A DNA stretch of 41,100 nt from an uncultured Pseudomonadota bacterium (GTDB lineage: Bacteria; Pseudomonadota; Alphaproteobacteria; Rs-D84), in assembly GCA_947303585.1 (NCBI GenBank), contig CAMYYT010000009.1:1-41100 (forward strand), read 5' to 3'. The notes under the pieces are model-generated. The model searched no databases, was not told the origin of the DNA, and saw nothing but the letters and a program-made list of their open reading frames with translations. Position 1 is the first letter of the stretch. Each line of letters begins with the position of its first letter. Positions 1 to 8,247 of this stretch are shown one piece after another. The translations under genes and the position numbers were made by a program.

Positions 1-2424
1 AACATTTATACAAATGATGATGAAACAGATAACACTGGCGGATTCAGCGCTAACTACAAAGGTAATGTTTTTGGTTTGTGGTTGCGCAAGACAGATAAAA
101 ACGGGGATAAGGCAAAATCACCAAACATGCAATTTGCCGCGAACCAAAAGTATACCGTTGACTATACGGTAACCGCATCTGGAGAAACAGCGACAGGAAC
201 ACTGCGTGTTAATGGCGGTACACCAGCAAGCAAAAAACAAACTCCGGTGATACTTAATGGTGATGGAAATAGATTTAAACTGTTCACGAACGGCGCCGCG
301 TACATTGACGAAAACGATACTGTTGTTGGTAATCGTTGGGGTGACAAGATATCAAGTGCACGTATATACTCATTAAAGTTGTGGGATGGCGGAACAACAG
401 ATGAATATTTAAAACTGGATTTGGTGCCAGTTCGTCGTAATTCCGATAACGTTTTGGGATTCTATAATCGTGTAAATGACGAATTTTATCCAAATGTTGG
501 TAAGGGCAATTTTTCATCTGGCGCATGCGTTGTGGATGGCGACGATGCCACAGATGCATGTGATGTGATTGCCGCGTGCAGTCCAGTTGGATACGGATAT
601 TATGCTGGACAAAGTTATAACAATTATGGTTCAAATGGCATTAGAAACAAATGTCCAAATGATGCAGGAACCGTTGTTAATGGAAACCCTGTAAATAATG
701 CAGGCAGTATTTATATCTGTGAAGGTGTCGATCCATGTACTGGGGCGAATTACCCAGATCATGAAACAGGTATCTGTACACCGTGTCCAGCCGGATATAC
801 CGCTGATACAACAGATAACAAGGAATCTATCAGCCAATGTAAAATACATTGTAATGACGGTTATTATGTATATAACGAATTTGATTCACAATGCACCGCC
901 GCTGACATTGGATATTACATTGCCGGCGCAGATGTAAAATACGGTGTCGCCACCGAAGCGTCAATGTGTACAAACGCACCAGGGCATAGTACTTATACTG
1001 GTTCAGCAGCCACAAACAATTGCCCATGGGTCTGCGATGCTAAATATTATGCAAATAACGGTTCGTGTGTGGATGCAGGCGTGGGTTATTATTCTGCGGC
1101 TGGCGAAAACGAACGTCATGCATGTACTAACACTAAACCGGAACACAGTTCTTATATTGCTTCTGCTACATCTAACGATTGTCCGTATGCGTGTGATGCG
1201 GGATATTATGCAGTTGGTAACGAATGTGTCAATCCAGGCATTGGATATTATTCCCCTGCCGAAGACAACAACCGTTATGCTTGTTCCAATACGATACCAA
1301 CAAACAGTTCATACAGCGATTCCGCATCATCAAATAATTGCCCATGGAGTTGTGATACAGGATACGAAGAAAGTAATGGTGCATGTGTAGAGGTTGTACT
1401 TGCTTGCGATGGTGCAACATACCTGGATAATGGTGAATGTGTTGCATGTCCAACAGGGTACGACGCAAACACAACATCTGGCAAAACATTGGCATCACAA
1501 TGCCAAATCAGTTGCACCGCCGGAACTTATCTGGCAACCGCCAATGATACATCTTGTACAAATGTTGGAACAGGATATTGGTCGGTGGCATCAATGACTA
1601 ATTATGGATTAACCAGCAATAGAACAGCCTGTACAAACGCAAAACCAGCAAACAGTTCATATACAGGTTCAGCAACAACAAATGCATGCCCATATGCGTG
1701 CGATGCTACATATTACTTGGATAATGGTGCATGCGTTGATGCAGGTGCGGGATATTATTCCGCAGCTGGCGAAAATGACCGTCACGAATGTAATAATAGA
1801 CCAGCACACAGTTCATATACTGGCTCATCAGCGACAACCAATTGTCCTTGGGAATGTGACAGCGGATACGATGAAAACAATGGTGTATGTGAAATTGCGA
1901 TGTGCTTTGGCACAACATATATGGATAACGGCGTATGCACAGCCTGTCCAACTGGATATACCGCCAATACAACCGATGGTAAAACTGCAATTACAGATTG
2001 CCAGATTGATTGTGGTGCCGGAACATATCTGGCAACTGCAAATGGTGCAACTTGTACTGATGCAGGAGTTGGTTATTGGGCAACTGGTGGCACAGTAAAT
2101 TATGGTTCAACCAGTCCACGAACCGCTTGTGCGTCTGGATTAACCACCGTTGGTTATGGACACGGTGCGAACGAAGCGGCTGATTGTGGACGTATATTGC
2201 ATATTGGCAATTATGTTCTTTACGCAAAAACAACCAAACCAACCACACCTGCGATAAATATTCAGCCTGAAAACGATTCGGTGTACTATGTTGGGGTAAG
2301 TGATACAAACCACACATTAACACCGGTTCATATCACCCAGGACAACACACAATACACCGCCTTTGACGACAGTATTTTACACGGCGAACGTGATATAGAA
2401 ACAAATACACGCATTACCCAATAA
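1..2424 (+). CDS. Secreted/surface Cys-rich repeat protein with LamG-like domain (5' partial)
   Basis: The frame is open from base 1, so the gene starts outside the window; a TTG at 76 in the same frame is unlikely to be the real start. The first ~170 residues end in a pattern typical of LamG/concanavalin-like domains of gut bacterial surface proteins (IYSLKLWDGG, then VPVRRNSDNVLGFYNRVNDE). After that come Cys-rich modules of about 35-50 residues with recurring CPTGY.ANTT, AGTYLATAN, GYYSAAGEN.RH.C and HSSYTGS..T.NCPW.CD, resembling growth-factor-receptor/EGF-like Cys modules. The last ~80 residues (from about base 2200) lack Cys and are Thr/Asn-rich. It is probably extracellular and disulfide-bonded, with a role in adhesion or in the surface layer; that role is inferred. 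The signal peptide lies outside the window. It ends with TAA at 2422-2424. Confidence 0.85.
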   Translation, partial: NIYTNDDETDNTGGFSANYKGNVFGLWLRKTDKNGDKAKSPNMQFAANQKYTVDYTVTASGETATGTLRVNGGTPASKKQTPVILNGDGNRFKLFTNGAAYIDENDTVVGNRWGDKISSARIYSLKLWDGGTTDEYLKLDLVPVRRNSDNVLGFYNRVNDEFYPNVGKGNFSSGACVVDGDDATDACDVIAACSPVGYGYYAGQSYNNYGSNGIRNKCPNDAGTVVNGNPVNNAGSIYICEGVDPCTGANYPDHETGICTPCPAGYTADTTDNKESISQCKIHCNDGYYVYNEFDSQCTAADIGYYIAGADVKYGVATEASMCTNAPGHSTYTGSAATNNCPWVCDAKYYANNGSCVDAGVGYYSAAGENERHACTNTKPEHSSYIASATSNDCPYACDAGYYAVGNECVNPGIGYYSPAEDNNRYACSNTIPTNSSYSDSASSNNCPWSCDTGYEESNGACVEVVLACDGATYLDNGECVACPTGYDANTTSGKTLASQCQISCTAGTYLATANDTSCTNVGTGYWSVASMTNYGLTSNRTACTNAKPANSSYTGSATTNACPYACDATYYLDNGACVDAGAGYYSAAGENDRHECNNRPAHSSYTGSSATTNCPWECDSGYDENNGVCEIAMCFGTTYMDNGVCTACPTGYTANTTDGKTAITDCQIDCGAGTYLATANGATCTDAGVGYWATGGTVNYGSTSPRTACASGLTTVGYGHGANEAADCGRILHIGNYVLYAKTTKPTTPAINIQPENDSVYYVGVSDTNHTLTPVHITQDNTQYTAFDDSILHGERDIETNTRITQ
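960..2130 (+). repeat. Internal duplicated Cys-module block in the surface protein
   Basis: Near-identical DNA recurs inside the gene: 1075-1127 matches 1741-1793 (GCAGGCG/TGCGGG..TATTATTC) and 1519-1546 matches 2017-2044 (GCCGGAAC.TATCTGGCAAC). All copies stay in frame. This suggests growth of the protein by tandem duplication of a multi-module block of roughly 500-660 bp. Confidence 0.7.
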
Positions 2425-2486
2425 ATGATTTTCCCTTGTATGCTAAACACCGAGAGAGGTTTCAAAAATTAACATTATGAAAAAAT

Positions 2487-2535
2487 CCCCCCCTCCCCGG
2501 CTCTACCGGTACTCCCCCCAAGGGGGGAATTATTT
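2487..2535. terminator. GC-rich hairpin terminator between convergent genes
   Basis: A run of C (2487-2498), CCGG...CCGG (2497-2509) and CCCCCCAAGGGGGG (2514-2527) followed by AATTATTTTATT forms strong hairpins. It sits between the stop at 2424 and the convergent stop at 2556. The base composition is very different from the AT-rich surroundings. Confidence 0.6.
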
Positions 2536-2555
2536 TATTATCAGGAGAAATTAAA

Positions 2556-2870
2556 TTATTCTAACCAAATTACTGCACGTGTAGAACTTGAAGTGCTGCC
2601 CACTGGGATGGTCACTTCGCTTTTAGTGACAGTGACGGTTCCATTACTCGCAGTGACAGCAGAAACAAAAGGTCCATTATCCGTTCCAACAACAACATTT
2701 GAAGAAGTTAATTTATCTTGTTTAGCCGTATTCATTGCGCTATACGCACCATCAACATAAGATGCCGCAGCGACAACAGCAGTTTTATCTATTGTCTGTT
2801 GTTGTTCCCCTTCGGCAAATGAAGGGCTTATAAACATCAACGAAAATAAAATACAAAATATCTTTTTCAT
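2556..2870 (-). CDS. Small secreted protein with phage-fibre-like motif
   Basis: A 104-residue protein with a Sec signal peptide (MKKIFCILFSLMFISPSFA, cleavage about residue 19-20). It then has YVDGAYSAMNTAKQDKL, a pattern common in phage tail-fibre and baseplate proteins, and a Thr/Val/Ser-rich beta-like end. The YVDGAY motif is shared with the two proteins encoded upstream (GYVKGAY and GYVDAGL), so the three look like members of one secreted set. No catalytic motif is visible. No clear Shine-Dalgarno precedes the ATG. Function unknown; surface or extracellular location inferred. Confidence 0.75.
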   Translation of the reverse strand: MKKIFCILFSLMFISPSFAEGEQQQTIDKTAVVAAASYVDGAYSAMNTAKQDKLTSSNVVVGTDNGPFVSAVTASNGTVTVTKSEVTIPVGSTSSSTRAVIWLE

Positions 2871-2914
2871 TATTCAAACAAAATATTTTCTATTGTATTA
2901 AAAACCAAAACTTT

Positions 2915-2950
2915 TTGTGAACGGCTGAAAATCACTCCAACCGTTCACAA
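2915..2950 (-). terminator. Terminator of the decapeptide-repeat gene
   Basis: TTGTGAACGG (2915-2924) pairs with CCGTTCACAA (2941-2950) around a 16-nt loop. Read on the minus strand it is followed by AAAGTTTTGGTTTTT. It lies just after the stop at 2968. Confidence 0.65.
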
Positions 2951-2967
2951 TAAAGATTTATATACCT

Positions 2968-3843
2968 TTATTCTTCAGTATATTCTATTGTTGCAGGAGC
3001 ACTAATAGAAACAGTAGTATTGGCATCATTACCAGATAAAGTAACAGCTGTCAGTGTATTAGCTAAATTCACTGTCCCTGTCACAGGAGTACCAACAGTT
3101 GTTGCCCCCCAAGTATCCATAACATCAATAGAAGCCGTGGCTGTCCCACCAACAGCAGCATTAACAAGAGTAAGACCGCTAAGATCAACTGTTGCGGTTG
3201 TATCTCCAATTGCATCTGCAATCGTTGCTTCTACCCCTTCTTCCGTTGCAAAACCAGACAAAGCATCAGCTGCTAATTTATCTGCCGTAACGGCACCATC
3301 TGCGATTTGATCAGTACCAACAGCATCATCTGCGATTTTAGCACTAGTAATCGCATCATCTGCGATTTTTGCTGTCGTCACATTCGAATCTGCGATTTTT
3401 GCTGTCGTCACAGCACTTGCTGCGATTTGAGCAGTATCAACAGCATTATCTGCGATTTTATCATTAGTAACTGCATCATTGGCAATCAAACTTGTTCCAA
3501 CAGAACCATCATCGACATTGCTTAAACCTGTATCAGCTTTGCCAGACAAATCGGTATTAATTGAATCAACTTGGCCTGCAACATTGTTAACCGCTCTAAT
3601 AGCAGCATTATAGGCACCCTTAACATATCCAGCAGTCGCAACATTACTATCTGTCGAGTCTGCTTCTGCCAACTCATACTTTGGACCAGTATTTGCAGTT
3701 GCTGCTGTTGCTGCCGCTGCTGCGCCTTCTGCCTCCATATCAATAGATGTTGGTTGTTTATTAACATCTGCAGCCGTTGCATTCGCTGCCATTGGTAATA
3801 CCGCCAAAGCTGCGATTACCGATATATTTAAAAGTTTTTTCAT
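2968..3843 (-). CDS. Secreted fibre-like protein with decapeptide repeats
   Basis: A 291-residue protein with a signal peptide (MKKLLNISVIAALAVLPMAANA). An Ala-rich linker follows, then GYVKGAYNA (about 72-80), a short predicted coiled coil, and eight 10-residue repeats (about 111-200) of the form D.AVTT.KIAD/A. This repeat is well known from trimeric phage tail fibres and bacterial surface fibres. The last ~90 residues are Thr/Val/Gly-rich and probably beta-structured. A good AGGAG lies before the ATG. It belongs to the minus-strand group 5102 to 2556. A role as a surface-exposed fibre or adhesin is inferred. Confidence 0.8.
   Translation of the reverse strand: MKKLLNISVIAALAVLPMAANATAADVNKQPTSIDMEAEGAAAAATAATANTGPKYELAEADSTDSNVATAGYVKGAYNAAIRAVNNVAGQVDSINTDLSGKADTGLSNVDDGSVGTSLIANDAVTNDKIADNAVDTAQIAASAVTTAKIADSNVTTAKIADDAITSAKIADDAVGTDQIADGAVTADKLAADALSGFATEEGVEATIADAIGDTTATVDLSGLTLVNAAVGGTATASIDVMDTWGATTVGTPVTGTVNLANTLTAVTLSGNDANTTVSISAPATIEYTEE
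3271..3510 (-). repeat. 30-bp tandem repeats encoding decapeptides
   Basis: Eight 30-bp units start at 3271, 3301, 3331, 3361, 3391, 3421, 3451 and 3481, most beginning with TGCGATTT on the plus strand. The units at 3361 and 3391 are almost identical (TGCGATTTTTGCTGTCGTCA). The period is a multiple of 3, so copy-number change would lengthen or shorten the fibre without breaking the frame. Confidence 0.9.
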
Positions 3844-3881
3844 TCTCTTTCTCCTTTTTTGGTTTGTTTGTTTTGTTTGTT

Positions 3882-4403
3882 TTAATCTTCTTTCAGAAAA
3901 TCTTCATTCCATTCGTCTTCAACTTCTAATTCTTGCCAGGCACCGTTTTTAAAGACAAAGGTCTTGTTTGCTGCTGCTGACGCAGTTACACCTTTGAGAC
4001 CTACTACCCCATTTTCAACCTCTATACCAACGCCACCCTCATATGTTGTTCCCGCTGGTAAATTATCAATTTCACCTGCAAGTTCATCGATTGCACCTTG
4101 GATTGTATCTGCTGTTAATCCAGAATCTTTATTATCATACGCCCCAGCCGCTGGATTATTAGCCTTGTTTTTAATATTCTTGATTTCTGCACCGACTGTT
4201 CCCGCCTTATAATTCACAGCATCGCTATAATTCGCATTAGCTGCATTTTTATAAACATACTTCAAACCCGCATCAACATAGCCTTTGGTTGTTAATGCTT
4301 CCGCTGTCGCATCCGCCTGTTGTTCATCACCTGGCGCAGCAAACGCAGGCATCTGCCCCATCAAAATCGACACCATAAAACCAAAAACCATTATCTTTTT
4401 CAT
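3882..4403 (-). CDS. Secreted protein with tail-fibre-like GIEVENGVVGL motif
   Basis: A 173-residue protein with a signal peptide (MKKIMVFGFMVSILMGQMPAFA). It then has GYVDAGLKYVYKN, a Lys/Asn/Ala-rich segment, TADTIQGAIDEL, and EGGVGIEVENGVVGLKG, a motif seen in phage tail-fibre knobs. The C-terminus is very acidic (ELEVEDEWNEDFLKED). The next gene upstream has the same motif (GDGVVIEDGVIGLS) and an acidic end, so the two are related. A GGGGG-type Shine-Dalgarno precedes the ATG. It lies 15 nt after its upstream neighbour and is probably in the same operon. Function unknown. Confidence 0.75.
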   Translation of the reverse strand: MKKIMVFGFMVSILMGQMPAFAAPGDEQQADATAEALTTKGYVDAGLKYVYKNAANANYSDAVNYKAGTVGAEIKNIKNKANNPAAGAYDNKDSGLTADTIQGAIDELAGEIDNLPAGTTYEGGVGIEVENGVVGLKGVTASAAANKTFVFKNGAWQELEVEDEWNEDFLKED

Positions 4404-4418
4404 TTTTCACAGCCCCCT

Positions 4419-5102
4419 TTACAAATCATCAAATATGCTTTCACTAAAATCTTCTTCGAACAAAAATGTTACATATTTTCGTTCACCCCGATTCGCATCA
4501 TAAACTGTATCCCCGTCGCTTATCCCATGCGAATCTAATAAATTTGTTATTTCTGATTTAGTATAGACATTACCCATTTGTTCTTGTAAAGATGTAACAT
4601 CCGACACCAAACCATCAACATCTTGCGAAAGACCTATCACACCGTCTTCTATGACTACACCGTCCCCCGCCTGTAATGCGTTTTGCTTCATCGATAACTC
4701 TGTTTCTACCCTTTGCACCCTGTCTTGCAGATTAAGAAAGTCATCAGACGAAGCCGCTGGTGCTGATTGCGTTGCTGGTTTTATAACATTACTTTGAACA
4801 CCCACAGAATGTATATATTTTCCAATAGACAATCTGTTGTCCCCAACAGTGTTTTTACCAGACGCCACAGATTTGTTCATGGTCACAGGTTTTGCCTTTT
4901 GTAAATTTGATACCTTGACCGAACCCAATCTTGCCCCAGGCACGCTTTTGTTCAAAGTTTGAGAATCTAATTTCAATGCCGTATTACTATTACCATTCCC
5001 AGATTTCTTTGTTCCTAAAACCTTCACACTTGGCGCAGCGTTCGCGCTGCAAACAAAGGCGCTTAATACCGCAACAACAAATAATCTGTTCCGTTTCGAC
5101 AT
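4419..5102 (-). CDS. Secreted coiled-coil protein, first gene of the secreted cluster
   Basis: A 227-residue protein with a signal peptide (MSKRNRLFVVAVLSAFVCSANA). A basic Ser/Asn/Lys-rich region runs from about 23 to 110. A heptad-type stretch (DFLNLQDRVQRVETELSMKQ, about 121-140) follows, then GDGVVIEDGVIGLS, then a second coiled stretch and the acidic end FEEDFSESIFDDL. The combination of coiled coil, G.GI..G.I.L motif and more coiled coil is typical of trimeric fibres. It heads the cluster transcribed towards 2556. Function unknown; surface location inferred. Confidence 0.75.
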   Translation of the reverse strand: MSKRNRLFVVAVLSAFVCSANAAPSVKVLGTKKSGNGNSNTALKLDSQTLNKSVPGARLGSVKVSNLQKAKPVTMNKSVASGKNTVGDNRLSIGKYIHSVGVQSNVIKPATQSAPAASSDDFLNLQDRVQRVETELSMKQNALQAGDGVVIEDGVIGLSQDVDGLVSDVTSLQEQMGNVYTKSEITNLLDSHGISDGDTVYDANRGERKYVTFLFEEDFSESIFDDL

Positions 5103-5251
5103 ATCAAAATTCTCAACCTTTGTTATAAGTATATCACAAAAAAGGCTTTAAACCAAATACCACAAATATTTTTTTGTAAAAAAAACTCTTGATTTTTTAT
5201 AAAAATTTAAAATGTGGCGCTTTTCTAGCATTTTTTCATAAAAAAATATGC

Positions 5252-5280
5252 TTGTGTATTTTTAATAAAAAAATTAAAAT
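5252..5280 (+). promoter_or_regulatory. Promoter predicting a leaderless mRNA for the 5288 gene
   Basis: TTGTGT (5252-5257), 17-nt spacer, TAAAAT (5275-5280). The ATG is at 5288, 7 nt after the -10, where transcription should start. No Shine-Dalgarno is visible. Confidence 0.5.
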
Positions 5281-5287
5281 GTAAAGT

Positions 5288-6253
5288 ATGAGGAAAGGGT
5301 TTATTTTTTTATCGCTATGTTCAATCTTGGCTTCTAGCGCTTTCGCCGCCAATGGTTATGTTCCAAAACGGTTTAACACCGTCACTTCACATGACGACGT
5401 TTATCCATACAGGTTGAACAACGCACAACCAAATCCTTCAAATAAAAAAACAACTTCGTTAAATACTTCGAATTCTGTGTCGGGAACACCGATTGGAAAA
5501 CGCAATGTCGCCAAAAGACAAACCAGGGCCCGTACGGCAGGAACTGTTGCAACAACAACACAACCACAAACGTCTCTGGAACCGCGTCGCGTTGTTCAAC
5601 GAACCACCACACCAACAATGCGAAGCGCAACAACAACAACACCGCGTTCTCAGAACGGTCGAAACTATCAACCTGTCGCTTCGCGCACAACACCAAAGGT
5701 TGTTCAATCTCGCAGTGCTGTGACAAAACGCGATACAACTGTGAATTATACTCCAGAAGAAAAAACATCTTCCAAAGATTGCTTTGCAAATTACAAAAAA
5801 TGTATGGAAGGATATTGTCAGCGCGAAGACACGCCATACAATCGTTGCTATTGCAGCGCAAAGTTATCTCAGATAGATTCAAAATACCAAGATAAAATTG
5901 ATTCTTTGATTCAAGAAATCGTGAAATTGCGTTATACTTCTTCGGCCACAACCGAAGACATCAAAGAATATTGGAACAAAACTGTTGGGCAATATACCGA
6001 TACTAATCCATGGGTAAATATCGAAAATGCTTTGAACATCGATTGGGCAGATTCACAAAGTCGCGTTCGTGGTCAAACTGCATTTAACACAGGACACGAA
6101 TATTGTGTTCAATATTTGAACGGGTGCTATTATATGGCTTCCAATATGCGTAACGCCTATAAATCAGAAATTGCGCGCGACTGTGACGCATATGAAAAAA
6201 GTCTGCAACGCATACAAAATGCGGCAGAAAGCGTCATCAAAAGTTATAAATAG
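5288..6253 (+). CDS. Secreted protein: Thr/Arg-rich linker plus C-terminal Cys domain
   Basis: A 321-residue protein with a signal peptide (MRKGFIFLSLCSILASSAFA). Residues about 40-150 are low-complexity Thr/Arg/Gln/Pro-rich and probably disordered. Residues about 165-321 form a predicted helical domain with conserved-looking Cys pairs (CFANYKKCMEGYC, RCYC, YCVQYLNGC, DCDAY). The basic linker could touch peptidoglycan, LPS or nucleic acid; this is speculation. I do not recognise the family. It converges on the spanin-like pair with only 3 nt between the stops. Confidence 0.8.
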   Translation: MRKGFIFLSLCSILASSAFAANGYVPKRFNTVTSHDDVYPYRLNNAQPNPSNKKTTSLNTSNSVSGTPIGKRNVAKRQTRARTAGTVATTTQPQTSLEPRRVVQRTTTPTMRSATTTTPRSQNGRNYQPVASRTTPKVVQSRSAVTKRDTTVNYTPEEKTSSKDCFANYKKCMEGYCQREDTPYNRCYCSAKLSQIDSKYQDKIDSLIQEIVKLRYTSSATTEDIKEYWNKTVGQYTDTNPWVNIENALNIDWADSQSRVRGQTAFNTGHEYCVQYLNGCYYMASNMRNAYKSEIARDCDAYEKSLQRIQNAAESVIKSYK

Positions 6254-6256
6254 TGG

Positions 6257-6439
6257 TTACTGTTCACACTTCAAATTATGTTCGTATATATTTCTGGCCA
6301 AATCATCACTTATATTTTCCCAATCTGATGCGCGACCATATATAACATCGCAATCGCCAAGCGCCCTATTCTGCGATGGTGTATTTATCGCGCAAGATGC
6401 GACGAATATCACCCAAACCAGTTTTATAAACCGTATCAT
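6257..6439 (-). CDS. Rz1-like outer-membrane spanin lipoprotein
   Basis: A 60-residue protein with a lipoprotein signal (MIRFIKLVWVIFVASC, lipobox VASC, Cys16). The mature part has CDVIYGRASDW...DDLARNIYEHNLKCEQ, similar in style to small phage lipoproteins with a D.L...I..HN...C end that accompany Rz proteins. It starts inside the preceding gene in another frame (overlap 6366-6439), the classic Rz/Rz1 layout. AAGGA precedes its ATG. Phage o-spanins join with i-spanins to disrupt the outer membrane at lysis. No holin or endolysin is seen nearby, so this may be a remnant or a domesticated pair. Confidence 0.55.
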   Translation of the reverse strand: MIRFIKLVWVIFVASCAINTPSQNRALGDCDVIYGRASDWENISDDLARNIYEHNLKCEQ

Positions 6440-6593
6440 GTATTTTCCTTTGTTTTGAAATTATTTTTTCTTGATTTTGCTCGCTTAATTGTAAATATCT
6501 AACGCGGCATTTTTCTTGTTCTATATTTTTCCCATAAAAAAAAGCGCCCAAAATCAAAGCGCCTAGACATACAATCAAATACGTTCTTAACAT
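6366..6593 (-). CDS. Rz-like inner-membrane spanin (TM plus coiled coil)
   Basis: A 75-residue protein with one N-terminal membrane segment (LRTYLIVCLGALILGAFFYG, about 2-21). A charged, coiled-coil-like periplasmic part follows and ends in GDIRRILRDKYTIAE, in the style of phage Rz proteins. GAGG lies before the ATG. Its 3' third overlaps the lipoprotein gene at 6257-6439 in another frame. It lies just after the rho terminator with only 17 nt free, so it has no obvious promoter of its own and may depend on read-through. The assignment rests on architecture and gene overlap. Confidence 0.55.
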   Translation of the reverse strand: MLRTYLIVCLGALILGAFFYGKNIEQEKCRVRYLQLSEQNQEKIISKQRKIHDTVYKTGLGDIRRILRDKYTIAE

Positions 6594-6610
6594 TTTTAAC
6601 CTCGCTATTA

Positions 6611-6635
6611 AAAATCCGCCATTATGGCGGATTTT
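6611..6635 (-). terminator. rho terminator hairpin
   Basis: AAAATCCGCC (6611-6620), loop ATTAT, GGCGGATTTT (6626-6635). It is a perfect 10-bp stem directly after the rho stop. Confidence 0.85.
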
Positions 6636-6642
6636 CTTGTTT

Positions 6643-7911
6643 CTACTGATTCATAGCAGCAAAGAAATCTTCATTTGTTTTAGTAAGTCGTAATTTATCT
6701 AACAAAAATTCCATTGCTTCCAATGTCCCCATAGGATTTATAATACGACGCAAAACATACATTTTTGACAAAGTATCTTTGGATACCAATAAATCTTCTT
6801 TGCGCGTACCAGATTTCGTGATATCGATTGCCGGGTATACACGTTTATCAGACAATTTTCTATCCAAAATGATTTCACTGTTACCTGTTCCTTTGAATTC
6901 TTCAAATACAACTTCGTCCATCTTGGAGCCTGTGTCAATCAAAGCCGTTGCAATAATTGTTAACGAACCACCGCCTTCGATGTTACGAGCTGCCCCAAAG
7001 AAACGTTTTGGTCTTTGCAAAGCATACGCGTCAACACCACCAGTTAACACTTTGCCGCTTGATGGAACAACAGTATTATATGCGCGACCCAATCTGGTAA
7101 TAGAATCTAATAAAATTACAACATCTTGCCCAGCTTCGACCAAACGTTTTGCTTTTTCTATAACCATTTCTGCGACCTGAATATGACGCGTTGCTGGTTC
7201 ATCAAACGTAGAAGAAATAACTTCGCCACGAACACTACGTTGCATATCCGTCACTTCTTCTGGACGTTCGTCAATCAGCAACACAATCAACTTAACATCA
7301 GGATAATTAGTTGCGATTGAATGCGCTATGTTCTGCAACATTACTGTTTTACCTGTTCTTGGTGGAGCGACAATAAGAGAACGTTGTCCCTTGCCTGTTG
7401 GAGAAATCAAATCAATAACGCGCGCAGATAAATTGCGGCCTTTGTCAGTATCGTTTTCCACTTCCATCTTCAATTTTTCATCAGGATAAAGCGGGGTCAT
7501 ATCATCAAAAGAAATACGATGGCGCAATTTTTCAGGATTGTCCCCATTAACACGTTCTATGGTTTCAAGCGCAAAATAACGTTCTGATTCATTTTGCGGA
7601 GCCTGAATTTGACCTTCGACATAATCGCCCGTCTTTAGTCCATATTTCTTGATTAAATTTGGCGACACATATAAATCATCTGGTCCTGCTAAATAATTGC
7701 TTTCTGGAGCACGCAAGAAACCAAAGCCATCTGGCAAACGTTCCAAAACCCCATCACCAATCAAAACAATAGATTTATCTGCTGCATAAACACGCATGAC
7801 AGCGAAACGCAACTGTTGAACATTTAATTGCGAAGGATTTTCAATCCCCATATCTTCAGCCATCTTCAACAACTGTTGAGGAGACTTTGTCTTTAATTCA
7901 TTTACATGCAT
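6643..7911 (-). CDS. rho: Transcription termination factor Rho
   Basis: A 422-residue hexameric RNA helicase that ends transcription at Rho-dependent sites. The N-terminal Rho domain (about 1-45) and the cold-shock-like RNA-binding domain with [16 protein letters not shown] (52-67) are present. Walker A is APPRTGKT (182-189), followed by [12 protein letters not shown], Walker B ([16 protein letters not shown]) and the Q/R loops ([22 protein letters not shown]). The ATG at 7911 is preferred because AAAGG precedes it; an in-frame TTG at 7935 adds eight unneeded residues. The length fits the family. Transcribed alone from its own promoter. Confidence 0.97.
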   Translation of the reverse strand: MHVNELKTKSPQQLLKMAEDMGIENPSQLNVQQLRFAVMRVYAADKSIVLIGDGVLERLPDGFGFLRAPESNYLAGPDDLYVSPNLIKKYGLKTGDYVEGQIQAPQNESERYFALETIERVNGDNPEKLRHRISFDDMTPLYPDEKLKMEVENDTDKGRNLSARVIDLISPTGKGQRSLIVAPPRTGKTVMLQNIAHSIATNYPDVKLIVLLIDERPEEVTDMQRSVRGEVISSTFDEPATRHIQVAEMVIEKAKRLVEAGQDVVILLDSITRLGRAYNTVVPSSGKVLTGGVDAYALQRPKRFFGAARNIEGGGSLTIIATALIDTGSKMDEVVFEEFKGTGNSEIILDRKLSDKRVYPAIDITKSGTRKEDLLVSKDTLSKMYVLRRIINPMGTLEAMEFLLDKLRLTKTNEDFFAAMNQ

Positions 7912-7964
7912 AAAAAAACCTTTTGGAAATGGCAAGCGAAGAATTTCGCCCCCTTGTTGAAATA

Positions 7965-7993
7965 ATTGTAGTAAAAAAACAATAAAAAGTCAA
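7965..7993 (-). promoter_or_regulatory. rho promoter
   Basis: Minus-strand TTGACT (7988-7993), 17-nt spacer, TACAAT (7965-7970). It gives a leader of about 47 nt holding a small hairpin (GCGAA/TTCGC, about 7935-7949), which could matter for rho autoregulation. Confidence 0.65.
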
Positions 7994-8004
7994 GCCGCTT
8001 AACA

Positions 8005-8033
8005 AAGTGGCTCTATTTTTCATAGAGCCACTT
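8005..8033 (-). terminator. Terminator of the 50-residue gene
   Basis: AAGTGGCTCTAT (8005-8016), loop TTTTC, ATAGAGCCACTT (8022-8033). It is a perfect 12-bp stem just after the small gene's stop and upstream of the rho promoter. Confidence 0.8.
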
Positions 8034-8052
8034 AAATCTTACTAAAAATGCA

Positions 8053-8205
8053 TTATTTTTCCATATCGTCGCCAATTCTGATATCTCCGCCAACGATAAC
8101 GCCACGGCTTCCAAATTCCTTGGCGAAATTGACAGGGATTCTTCCCATGGCATTTTTAAATTTAACGTCTTTAATAGCATTTTCTAAAGAGTCTATTTTA
8201 GCCAT
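8053..8205 (-). CDS. Unrecognised 50-residue protein
   Basis: A short gene with its own signals: ATG at 8205, AAAAGGTG Shine-Dalgarno (8211-8218), stop TAA at 8053, strong -35 boxes upstream and a 12-bp terminator downstream. The protein begins MAKIDSLENAIKDVKF and contains GRIPVNFAKEF, SRGVIVGGDIRIGDDMEK. It is hydrophilic and mixed-charge, with no signal peptide or membrane segment. I do not recognise the family. Its isolated, well-bounded transcription unit suggests a real, possibly well-expressed small protein. Confidence 0.7.
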   Translation of the reverse strand: MAKIDSLENAIKDVKFKNAMGRIPVNFAKEFGSRGVIVGGDIRIGDDMEK

Positions 8206-8247
8206 TTTATCACCTTTTGCGCTTTATCTCTCTATCAATTATTGACA

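Noticed and set aside
3271..3510. Regular 30-bp repeats that look like a CRISPR array
   Set aside because: There are no unique spacers. The units are contiguous and encode an in-frame decapeptide repeat of a secreted protein.
7912..7935. Eight-residue extension of Rho from a TTG
   Set aside because: The ATG at 7911 has AAAGG at a good distance and matches the usual Rho N-terminus.
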